Source: Streptomyces macrolidinus
GTDB taxonomy: Bacteria; Actinomycetota; Actinomycetes; Streptomycetales; Streptomycetaceae
Length of the DNA: 64,000 nucleotides
Direction: 5' to 3'
NCBI RefSeq assembly: GCF_023887685.1
Contig: NZ_JAMWMR010000006.1
Location: forward strand, 267,818 to 331,817
This document shows, in pieces, positions 8,292-15,600 of the stretch. The notes under the pieces are model-generated. The model ran no database searches, had not been told where the DNA came from, and saw only the letters and a program-made list of their open reading frames with translations. The position numbers and the translations under genes were made by a program. Each line of letters begins with the position of its first letter. Position 1 is the stretch's first letter.

Positions 8292-8771
8292 ATGACTCTG
8301 CCCGCACACCACCACCACGGCCGACTTCTGGAACGGCCGTTCCCGGCCCTGAGCTGGGGCCGACCGATGACCGCCGAGTTCGACGACCTCTTCGAGCGGA
8401 TGAACCGGTTCCTGGAGGCGACCACCGGTACCGCGTCCGCCATCGGGGCCTGGTCGCCCCCGGCGGACCTGCACGAGACGGACGACGCGTACGTGGTCGA
8501 GGCGGAGCTGCCCGGGATCGCGCGGGAGGACATCGACGTCGAGGTCGGCAACCGGGAGTTGAGGATCACCGGAGAGTACAAGGAACGTGAGCGAGAAGGC
8601 GTGCTGCGCCACAGCAGCAGGCGCACCGGCCACTTCGAATGCCAGGCGCTGCTGCCGACCGAGGTCAGGGCTGAGGACATCACGGCGACGCTGGTCGACG
8701 GGGTGCTGACCGTCACCGTCCCCAAGGCCCAGGCGGCCAAGCCGCACCACATCGAGATCACCCCAGGCTGA
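8292..8771 (+). CDS. Hsp20/alpha-crystallin family small heat-shock protein
   Basis: 159 residues. The alpha-crystallin domain runs from about residue 50: PPADLHETDDAYVVEAELPG, a central EVGNRELRITGEY segment, and the closing LVDGVLTVTVPK with the conserved G-V-L. It should be an ATP-independent holdase forming oligomers that keep unfolding proteins soluble. The ATG at 8292 is preceded by GGAGG at a normal distance. It is the first of a run of stress genes on the plus strand (nitroreductase, universal stress protein) typical of actinobacterial hypoxia/dormancy regulons, which suggests induction under low oxygen or stasis rather than heat alone. Confidence 0.95.
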   Translation: MTLPAHHHHGRLLERPFPALSWGRPMTAEFDDLFERMNRFLEATTGTASAIGAWSPPADLHETDDAYVVEAELPGIAREDIDVEVGNRELRITGEYKEREREGVLRHSSRRTGHFECQALLPTEVRAEDITATLVDGVLTVTVPKAQAAKPHHIEITPG

Positions 8772-8843
8772 GACGGCCGCGTCCCGCCGCCGTATGCCTC
8801 CCGTGCGGCAAGGCAGCGACCGGCCGGTACGAAGGAGACTCCA

Positions 8844-9833
8844 GTGACCACACCACTCCTGGACGCATCCGCCGTCACCGCGTTCGTCAAGGACGCCACG
8901 GCCGCGCCGTCGCTGCTCAACGCACAGCCCTGGACGTTCCGGTTCCGGCGGGACGACGGCACCCTGGAGTTGTACGCCGACCCCGGCCGGGCACTGCCGA
9001 AGACCGACCCGCACGGGCGCGGACTGCATCTGGGGTGCGGTGCGGCACTGTTCAATCTGCGGGTGGCGGCGACGGCGGCGGGCTGGCGGCCCGACACCCG
9101 GCTCCTGCCCGACGCGTCCGATCCCACGCTGCTCGCCGAGACGGAGTTCACCCCCACCTCGCACCCCGACGAGGCCCTCGCCCTTCTGCACGCGGCGATC
9201 GAACGACGCCACACCAGCCGGTATCCGTTCCGCGAGGACGACATACCGGCCGACCTGATGGACGCACTGTGCGCGGCGGCCGACCGCGAGGGAGCCCGGT
9301 TGGTGTTCCCCGACACCTGGCATGTGCAGTCGATACTGCACCTGGTCCACGACGCCGAGGAAGACGAGGCACGAGACCCCGAGGTACGGGGCGAGACAGA
9401 GCGCTGGACTCGTACGGAGCCGGCCGGGGAGCCGAGGCCTTCGGACGGGATCCCCGCCGAAGCCTTCGGACCGCGCCAGTCCGGAGCCAGTTCCCCCGTA
9501 CGCGACTTCGCCGCCGGACGGCCGGTACCCGGTCGCGACTGGGCACGCTTCGAGAAGCGGCCCCACATCGCCCTGTTGGGCACGGAGAGCGACCAGCCGC
9601 TGGACTGGCTGCGGGCGGGCCAGGCGCTGGAGCGCGTACTGCTCCGGGCCACCTCGGGCGGCCTGGTCGCGTCCCTGGTCTCCCAACCCCTCGAACGGCC
9701 CGAACTCCGGTGGGCGGTGCGCGACCCGGAGTCGGAGATGGGACACGTACAGATGGTGATCCGTCTCGGCTACGGCCCCGAGGGACCCGCGACCCCGCGC
9801 CGCCCCGTGGCCGATGTGCTCGACATCGTCTGA
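8844..9833 (+). CDS. Acg-family nitroreductase-like FMN-binding protein
   Basis: 329 residues, GTG start at 8844 with GAAGGAG upstream. The N-terminus (AAPSLLNAQPWTFR) and the later IERRHTSRYPF match the Acg family, the Mycobacterium Rv2032-like nitroreductase fold proteins that bind flavin but usually lack normal reductase activity and may sequester FMN. The C-terminal GQALERVLLRATSGGLVASL segment also fits. In mycobacteria these genes belong to the DosR dormancy regulon, and here the neighbours (Hsp20, USP, CBS, PNPOx-like) are of the same regulon type. The start of the USP gene lies 69 bp downstream on the same strand. Confidence 0.88.
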   Translation: MTTPLLDASAVTAFVKDATAAPSLLNAQPWTFRFRRDDGTLELYADPGRALPKTDPHGRGLHLGCGAALFNLRVAATAAGWRPDTRLLPDASDPTLLAETEFTPTSHPDEALALLHAAIERRHTSRYPFREDDIPADLMDALCAAADREGARLVFPDTWHVQSILHLVHDAEEDEARDPEVRGETERWTRTEPAGEPRPSDGIPAEAFGPRQSGASSPVRDFAAGRPVPGRDWARFEKRPHIALLGTESDQPLDWLRAGQALERVLLRATSGGLVASLVSQPLERPELRWAVRDPESEMGHVQMVIRLGYGPEGPATPRRPVADVLDIV

Positions 9834-9901
9834 CGACTGAATCGTCCGACGACCGAAGACAGCGTCCGACGGCCGCAGTGACGAAAGGCGGTGAGGACCA
9901 G

Positions 9902-10801
9902 GTGGGCACGACAGGACTGCCTCCGCCACTGCTCGTAGGCGTCGACGGGTCGGAGTCCAGCCTTCGGGCGGTGGACTGGGCGACCGACGAGGCGGCACGC
10001 CACGCGGTGCCGTTGCGGCTCGTGCACGCGTCCCTGTGGGAGCGGTACGAGCACTTCATCCCCTCGGGTGCCCCGCAGCGCCCGCCCCGTCAGACGATGG
10101 CGGAGTACATCGTCGCGACCGCGGAGGAACGCGTCCGGCGCCGTGACCCGGACGTGAAGGTCACCGCCGAGATCCTGGCGGACGACCCGGTGCACGCACT
10201 GCTGCACGAGGGCCGCGAGGCCATGGCCGTGGTGACGGGATCCCGCGGGCGCGGCGAGCTGAAAGGGCTGCTCCTGGGGTCGGTCGGCCTTGCCGTGGCG
10301 GGCCGCGCCGCCGGGCCGGTGATCGTCGTACGCGGGGACCGGGCAGGGCGGGAGAGCACGCACGGGCGCATCGTGCTCGGTGCGGGTGAACCCGGCACGA
10401 GTGACACGGCGGCCCGGTTCGCCCTGCGGGAGGCCGAGACGCGGCACTGCCCCCTGGACGTCGTCCGCGCCTGGCGCCGCCCCGCGCACCAGCCCCGCGC
10501 GCACCCCCTGCTGACCGGAGACCTCGCGCTCTACCTGGAGGAGCGGGCAGCCACGGTGATCGACGCTCTGCTCCAGGACGCCCTCGTCGACCATCCGGAC
10601 GTCCGGGTGAACCGTGCCACGGCCGAGGGGGTGCCCGGCAAGGTGCTGCTGTCCCGTTCGGCCGCCGCGGACCTCCTGGTCATCGGGGTGCGCGCGCGGC
10701 GCACCCCTGACCACGGAGAACTCCACCTCGGGCGGACGGCGCACACGTTGCTGCACCACGCCGAGTGCCCGGTGGCCGTCGTGCCCGACTACCAGGAATG
10801 A
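9902..10801 (+). CDS. Universal stress protein, tandem UspA domains
   Basis: 299 residues in two UspA domains (about 1-145 and 155-299). Domain 1 starts LVGVDGSESSLRAVDWA and has the ATP-binding signature GSRGRGELKGLLLGSV. Domain 2 has a weaker loop, GVRARRTPDHGELHLG, before AECPVAVVP. Double USPs of this type bind ATP or cAMP and accompany DosR-type dormancy responses. The GTG at 9902 was chosen because GAGG lies just upstream and the protein begins directly before the first beta strand; the open frame extends much further upstream only as a shadow of the nitroreductase gene. Confidence 0.93.
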   Translation: MGTTGLPPPLLVGVDGSESSLRAVDWATDEAARHAVPLRLVHASLWERYEHFIPSGAPQRPPRQTMAEYIVATAEERVRRRDPDVKVTAEILADDPVHALLHEGREAMAVVTGSRGRGELKGLLLGSVGLAVAGRAAGPVIVVRGDRAGRESTHGRIVLGAGEPGTSDTAARFALREAETRHCPLDVVRAWRRPAHQPRAHPLLTGDLALYLEERAATVIDALLQDALVDHPDVRVNRATAEGVPGKVLLSRSAAADLLVIGVRARRTPDHGELHLGRTAHTLLHHAECPVAVVPDYQE

Positions 10802-10807
10802 CCGACC

Positions 10808-11467
10808 TCACGGCCTCGTGTCGTCGGTGCCGTAAGCGATGTGCGCGGAGACCGAGACCACGCCGTCCACGCTCCGGCACAGCCGCTCGATGATGGGGAT
10901 CAGGCTTCTGTACTCGACGGAACCACCGAGGGTGACCTGGCCTTCGCGTACCTCGACCGTCACTTCCGTGGGGGTGAGGCCCATCGTGCTGTGCAGCAGG
11001 TCCCCGGTGATCTCCTCGCGGATGGCGTCGTCGCGGCGCAGGAAGGTCCGCAACAGGTCACCGCGGCTGACGATGCCCAGCAGCCGGTCCGCCTCGTCCA
11101 CCACGGGGAGCCGCTTGACGTGGTGCACCTCCATCAGCCGGGCCGCCTCGACCGCGCTCCACTCCGGGCGCGCGCACACTGCGGGCGCCGACATCAGTTC
11201 CTCGGCCCTGGCCCCCTCCGCCTTGGCCCGCTCCCACGCCTCCAGATGCGGGATGGGCGTCCGGCCGGAGGGGTCCGGCCGGTCCGTGCACTTGCGCAGC
11301 AGATCGGCCTCGGACACCACCCCCATGGGGCGGCCCAGGTCGTCCACCACGGGTACGGCGGTGAGGTCGTTCTCCGCCAGCAGCTTGGCGATCTCCTTGA
11401 ACGGCAGGTCACGCTGTGCCCGGACGACATCTCGGGTCATCAGTTCTTCGACGGTTCGGTGGTGCAC
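10808..11467 (-). CDS. CBS-domain pair protein with C-terminal BON domain
   Basis: About 219 residues. Two CBS motifs: the first around VEELMTRDVV..DLTAVPVVDDLGRPMGVVSE, the second around EELMSAPAV..VKRLPVVDEADRLLGIVS. A BON domain follows (TPTEVTVEVREGQVTLGGSV through VDGVVSVSAHI). CBS pairs bind adenine nucleotides and sense energy state; BON domains are linked to membranes or lipids. The GTG at 11467 was preferred because GGGGAG lies 7 bases upstream; an ATG at 11506 has no visible ribosome site. It is convergent with the universal stress gene and divergent from the DUF1918-XRE-PNPOx gene. Confidence 0.9.
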   Translation of the reverse strand: MHHRTVEELMTRDVVRAQRDLPFKEIAKLLAENDLTAVPVVDDLGRPMGVVSEADLLRKCTDRPDPSGRTPIPHLEAWERAKAEGARAEELMSAPAVCARPEWSAVEAARLMEVHHVKRLPVVDEADRLLGIVSRGDLLRTFLRRDDAIREEITGDLLHSTMGLTPTEVTVEVREGQVTLGGSVEYRSLIPIIERLCRSVDGVVSVSAHIAYGTDDTRP

Positions 11468-11559
11468 GTCCGCGCTCCCCGTGGTTGGCACCGCATGCGT
11501 CGGCATGTCGCGCGTGGCACGTTGGGTACAGCCACGATTGTGCGGGAAGGGCGGCGATC

Positions 11560-12456
11560 ATGCGAGCTCACCTCGGCGACCACCTCGTCATCGAAAGCCC
11601 GGCGACCGGCACCACCCAGCGCGACGGCGAGATCGTCGGACTCCATCACGACGACGGAACGCCCCCCTACGACGTGCGCTGGTCGGACACCGGCGAGGTG
11701 ACCCTCGTGTTCCCCGGGCCCGACGCGCACGTCCACCACGGCGAGCACGAGTCCGCGGGCTCGCCCCGCCCCGCCCACCCGGTGTCCGACGCGGCCTCGC
11801 CCACCGGGGTGCCCAACCCCGGTGACATCGGCCGACGCGTGGCCGCGGAACGCGAGCGACAGGGCCTGAGCCGGGCAGAGGTCGCCCGCCGCGCCGTCAT
11901 GGCACCGGAGTACCTCGCCTACCTCGAAGAACATCCGGCCGAGCCGAGCATGGCGACGCTCATCCGGCTGTCCGACGCGCTGGGCACCAGCGTCGAGGCG
12001 CTGTGCGGAGGCGGCCTCGACCTCCCGCCGGGCCAGGGACACGCGCTCCTGAACCCTCGGTTGCGGGATCTCGACCCTGACGAATGCCGCACCTTGCTGT
12101 CCACCCACGGGGTGGGGCGCATCGCGGTGTCGACCCCAGACGGCCCGGCGGTCATCCCCGTGAATTACGAGGTCGTCGACGACGCGATCACGTACCGGAC
12201 CATGCCGGGGTCCGTGCCCGCGCTGGCGGTGGGAACCGAGGTCGCCTTCGAGGTCGACCACCTGGACGAGGCGATGAGCCGGGGCTGGAGTGTTCTCGTC
12301 GTCGGCCCGGCGCACGTCGTCGCGGACCCCGACGCCGTACGGGAACTGGCCGAGCACGCCCACACCGACCCCTGGGCCGGAGGCACCCGTGAGGAGTGGG
12401 TGTCGATCCGACCCCGGCGCATCACAGGTCGCCGTATCGAACCGGCCGCTCGCTGA
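11560..12456 (+). CDS. DUF1918 - XRE helix-turn-helix - PNPOx-like fusion protein
   Basis: 298 residues in three parts: an N-terminal DUF1918 domain (about 1-60, GDHLVIESP... to EVTLVFPGPDAHV), an XRE-type helix-turn-helix (about 85-150, GRRVAAERERQGLSRAEVA then MAPEYLAYLEE), and a pyridoxamine-phosphate-oxidase-like split-barrel flavin domain (about 165-298, GVGRIAVSTPDGPAVIPVNY, VAFEVDHLDEAM, GWSVLVVGPA). Both outer domains are common in actinobacterial dormancy regulons, and the HTH suggests a flavin- or redox-responsive DNA-binding role, which is inference. The ATG at 11560 has GGGAAGGGCGG upstream. It ends 26 bp before the convergent MFS gene. Confidence 0.87.
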   Translation: MRAHLGDHLVIESPATGTTQRDGEIVGLHHDDGTPPYDVRWSDTGEVTLVFPGPDAHVHHGEHESAGSPRPAHPVSDAASPTGVPNPGDIGRRVAAERERQGLSRAEVARRAVMAPEYLAYLEEHPAEPSMATLIRLSDALGTSVEALCGGGLDLPPGQGHALLNPRLRDLDPDECRTLLSTHGVGRIAVSTPDGPAVIPVNYEVVDDAITYRTMPGSVPALAVGTEVAFEVDHLDEAMSRGWSVLVVGPAHVVADPDAVRELAEHAHTDPWAGGTREEWVSIRPRRITGRRIEPAAR

Positions 12457-12482
12457 TTCCATCCCGTTCCCCGAGGTCGACA

Positions 12483-13730
12483 TCACGCGGTAGCCGGCTT
12501 CTGGTTCGGCGCGGGATCGTCGTCGGCCGGGGCGTCCGCCACCGACGGCACCACCTCCGGGGTGGGAATCGACCGCACCAGCAGACTGACCGCGCACGCC
12601 ACCGTCGTCACGGTCATCACCGCGTACATGATCCGGTAGTCCAGCACCCCGATCAGCGCGGCCCCCGCCAGGAGCGACAGGGCCTGCGCCCCGTCCTTCG
12701 CCGTGTTGACCGTGGCGTTGACGCGGCCCTGCATACGGGCCGGTGCGTACAGGTGCACCGCCGCGCCCAGCACCACGGCCACGAACGGCAGGCCCACGCC
12801 GATGAGTGTCGTCCCGACGAGGAAGACCCCCACATCACGGGAGACGCACAACAGCAGCCCCGCCGCGACGAGTCCGTAACCGGCACAACTCGTACCGACG
12901 TCCCCCCACCGCCGTATCACCGCCCCGGAGACCAGACCGCCGAGCGCGGAACCGGCGCCCTGGATCGACGCCATGACACCGACGAACGCCGCCGGGCGGC
13001 CCAGGCCGTGATCGACGGCGGCGAAGGCCGCGGTCTCCAGCATGCCGATGCCGCCGAGGAAGACGACCATCGCCAGCGTCAGCCGAAACAGCAGCGGTGT
13101 GGCGCGCAGATACCGCAGACCGGCGACGAGGGAGGTGCCGAAGGACTCCTCGACGGGGTCCGGTTCCGACTCGGCCACCTGGACCGATGCGATCAGCAGC
13201 GCGGCCGTGCTCAGGATGACCGCCCCCAGCACGGCCAGCGCGACACCGCCGAAGGCCACGTACACCCCGGCGCCCGCCACCGGGGACGCGATGCGCACGC
13301 CCTCCCTGGTGGCGATGAGCAACGACCTGGCCTGGACGGCCTCGGACGACGGCAGGAGGTCCTTCAGCAGCGCCTGCCGGGCGGGGGTGGCGACCAGCGC
13401 CCCGTAGGCGAGGGCGACCACATAGATGATCCACAACTGGCCGGAGCCCCGCACGGCCAGCAGGGACAGCACGAGAACCGCCATGCCGCCGTACATCCTC
13501 ACCAGCAGCGGCTTGCGACGCACCCGGTCCACGAGGTGCCCCAGCAAGGGCGCGGCCAGGCCCGGCACGGTGAGCGCCAGCATGACCAGACCCGCGGCGG
13601 CGTTCGAGCCGGTGAGATCCTTCGCCCAGATGGCGAGTGACAGAAACATGGCGCTGTCCCCGAAGCTGGAGACCGCCTCGCCGGCGAACATCCGACGGAA
13701 CTGCGCATTGCGGCGAAGAATCGCCCACAC
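12483..13730 (-). CDS. MFS efflux transporter, probable peptide exporter
   Basis: 415 residues with about twelve hydrophobic segments and the EntS-like (MFS_3) start WAILRRNAQFRRMFAGEAVSSFGD; the loop after TM2 reads GHLVDRVRRKPLL, the MFS motif A. It should be a proton-driven exporter in the cytoplasmic membrane. The GTG at 13730 has GGAGG upstream. It lies directly downstream of MbtH and the NRPS genes on the same strand, so it probably exports the cluster product and confers self-resistance. A strong hairpin separates it from MbtH, so it may be transcribed at a reduced level or from its own promoter. Confidence 0.9.
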   Translation of the reverse strand: MWAILRRNAQFRRMFAGEAVSSFGDSAMFLSLAIWAKDLTGSNAAAGLVMLALTVPGLAAPLLGHLVDRVRRKPLLVRMYGGMAVLVLSLLAVRGSGQLWIIYVVALAYGALVATPARQALLKDLLPSSEAVQARSLLIATREGVRIASPVAGAGVYVAFGGVALAVLGAVILSTAALLIASVQVAESEPDPVEESFGTSLVAGLRYLRATPLLFRLTLAMVVFLGGIGMLETAAFAAVDHGLGRPAAFVGVMASIQGAGSALGGLVSGAVIRRWGDVGTSCAGYGLVAAGLLLCVSRDVGVFLVGTTLIGVGLPFVAVVLGAAVHLYAPARMQGRVNATVNTAKDGAQALSLLAGAALIGVLDYRIMYAVMTVTTVACAVSLLVRSIPTPEVVPSVADAPADDDPAPNQKPATA

Positions 13731-13759
13731 GACTGACCTCCACTGCTGGCTGGGGATAC

Positions 13760-13802
13760 GGCCGGGGAAGGCACCCGTACGACGACGGGCACCTTCCCGG
13801 CC
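13760..13802 (-). terminator. Strong hairpin after mbtH
   Basis: GGCCGGGGAAGG...CCCGT and ACGGG...CCTTCCCGGCC form a long GC-rich stem with one bulge around a short loop, just after the MbtH stop and before the MFS start. No T-run is obvious, as is common in Streptomyces. It could end or attenuate the NRPS transcript. Confidence 0.6.
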
Positions 13803-13818
13803 CTCGATCGGTGAGCGC

Positions 13819-14025
13819 TCAGTTCTCGCCCATGGCCAGCCGCAGGCTCTTCGGGCGCATGTCCGTCCAGACCGCGTCGATGTGGGCCAGGCACTCCTCG
13901 CGCCCGCCGCTGAAGTCCGTGCGGTGCCAGCCGGCCGGAAGCGGACGCCCCTCGGCCCACAGGCTGTACTGCTCCTCGTCGTTGTGGACCACGCTGTACC
14001 GGGTTTCGGTCGTCTGCTCGCTCAT
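13819..14025 (-). CDS. mbtH: MbtH-like NRPS accessory protein
   Basis: 68 residues with both family signatures: NDEEQYSLWAEGRPLPAGW and WTDMRPKSLR. MbtH-like proteins bind the N-terminal core of adenylation domains and are needed for their solubility or activity. The ATG at 14025 (SEQTTETRYSVV) was chosen over a longer frame because it matches the normal family start and has an AAAGG site. The gene lies 84 bp downstream of the free-standing adenylation gene on the same strand. It probably serves one or more of the seven adenylation domains here. Confidence 0.97.
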   Translation of the reverse strand: MSEQTTETRYSVVHNDEEQYSLWAEGRPLPAGWHRTDFSGGREECLAHIDAVWTDMRPKSLRLAMGEN

Positions 14026-14109
14026 GAGTCCGCTGCCTTTCGTGACTGACGGTTCGGTTGACGGGAGTTGATGTCGTGGGGCGCACAACTGGAGGCGTGT
14101 GCGCCGTGT

Positions 14110-15600
14110 TCAGGGATGTCTCAGGCGCTCCTCGACGATGCGCCGCACCCCGCCCCGGTCGGTCTTCCCCGAGGCGTTGTGCGGCAGTTCGTCGAAGAAC
14201 AGCAGGCGCCCCGGCCGCATATGGACCGGCAGGTCGTGCCGCAGGCGTTCGCGCAGCGCGGCCTCGACGGCTCCCGGGTCGACGGGTACGCCGTCCTCGC
14301 CCCGGCACACGACGGCGAGATACAACTCGCCTCGTCCACGCAGCACTTCGGTGAGCAGGGCGATGGCCTGCGAGACACCCGGGACACGCTCGGCGACCGA
14401 CTCGATCTCGCCCAGCTCGACCCGGTGCCCCCGGATCTTCACCTGGTCGTCGATCCGGCCGTGGAAGACGTACTGCCCGTCGGCACCGACCCGCACCATG
14501 TCGCCCGTCAGATAGGCACGGGAGCCGTCCGGGCCCGTGGTGAACGACCGGGCGGTCAGGCCGGGTTCCCCCACGTAACCGCGCGCCACGCCGACCCCGT
14601 AGAGGCAGAGTTCACCGACCTCGCCCTCGGGAACGGGCTGCCGCGAGTCGTCCAGCACCTGGGCGCGCAGACCGGTGATCGGTACGCCGATCGGCATCGG
14701 GTCCCGGTAGGGCGGACGGACCTCGGTGCACAGCCCGCAGACGGTCGTCTCGGTGGGGCCGTACCCGTTCCACAAGGTGCCGACGACCCCCTCCAACTCC
14801 TCGGCCAGCGTGGCGGGCAGCGCCTCGCCGGCGCTGACCAGGTGCGTGAAGACCCGCTCACCGGCCAGGAAGGGAAGCAGCAGCCGCAACTGACTGGGGG
14901 TGGCGTACGCCGCGCAAGGTTCCTGCGTGCGCAGCCACTTCGCGAAGAACTCCGGGTTGCGCGCACAGCGCGACGGGGCGACGACGATCGTGCCGCCGCT
15001 CGTCAGCGGCACCAGCATCTCCGGCACAGACATGTCGAAGACGACACTGCTGTGCGCGAGCATCCGGTCGCCAGGGCCCAGCCCCATGGCGCCGGAGAAG
15101 TGGTCCAGCATGGTGAGCAGCCCGGTGTGCTCGATCTCCACCCCCTTGGGGAGCCCCGTCGAGCCCGAGGTGAACAGGATGTACGCGGCGGGTTCGCCCG
15201 CGTCCGGCCGGTCGACGTCCGTTCGCCCGGAGGTCACCTCGGCGACGGCCGAGCGGACGGCGCCGTCGGTGTCCGCGAAGGGAACGGCCGCCGCGCAGCC
15301 CGCCTTGCGCACCTGATGACGGCGGCGTTCGGCAGGCGCGGCCGGATCGAGCGGCACCGCCACCGCGTCCAGCAGCCACGTCGCCAGCAGAGCCACCACG
15401 TAGTCGGTGCCGTACCCGCACTCGACGGCGACCCGCGTACCGGCGCGCACCCCGTCCGCCGCCAGCTCCGCCGCCCGGGAGCGGACCGCCGACACCAGTG
15501 CCGCGTAGGTCAGTTCGCCGCTCTCATCGCTGATCGCGGCGGCGTCCGGCCGGACTTGGGCCCAGTGCAGGAAGCGGGCCAGGGAAGGAGCGGCGCTCAC
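14110..15600 (-). CDS. Free-standing amino-acid adenylation enzyme (starter residue)
   Basis: 496 residues, a complete A domain without condensation or carrier domains. Core motifs: ILFTSGSTGLPKG (A3), FDMSVPE (A4), NGYGPTETTV (A5), AYLTGDMVR (A7), GRIDDQVKIRGHRVEL (A8) and NASGKTDR (A10, catalytic Lys). My reading of the ten specificity positions is D-M-P-Y-V-A-G-V-C-K, which I cannot assign with confidence. The GTG start overlaps the stop of the T-C-A-T NRPS (GTGA), showing translational coupling. That NRPS begins with a carrier domain that has no A domain of its own, so this enzyme most likely charges it in trans and supplies residue 1. Confidence 0.93.
   Translation of the reverse strand: MSAAPSLARFLHWAQVRPDAAAISDESGELTYAALVSAVRSRAAELAADGVRAGTRVAVECGYGTDYVVALLATWLLDAVAVPLDPAAPAERRRHQVRKAGCAAAVPFADTDGAVRSAVAEVTSGRTDVDRPDAGEPAAYILFTSGSTGLPKGVEIEHTGLLTMLDHFSGAMGLGPGDRMLAHSSVVFDMSVPEMLVPLTSGGTIVVAPSRCARNPEFFAKWLRTQEPCAAYATPSQLRLLLPFLAGERVFTHLVSAGEALPATLAEELEGVVGTLWNGYGPTETTVCGLCTEVRPPYRDPMPIGVPITGLRAQVLDDSRQPVPEGEVGELCLYGVGVARGYVGEPGLTARSFTTGPDGSRAYLTGDMVRVGADGQYVFHGRIDDQVKIRGHRVELGEIESVAERVPGVSQAIALLTEVLRGRGELYLAVVCRGEDGVPVDPGAVEAALRERLRHDLPVHMRPGRLLFFDELPHNASGKTDRGGVRRIVEERLRHP

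Noticed and set aside
12396..13640. 414-residue plus-strand open frame opposite the MFS transporter
   Set aside because: Arg/His/Gly-rich antisense shadow of a clear membrane transporter.
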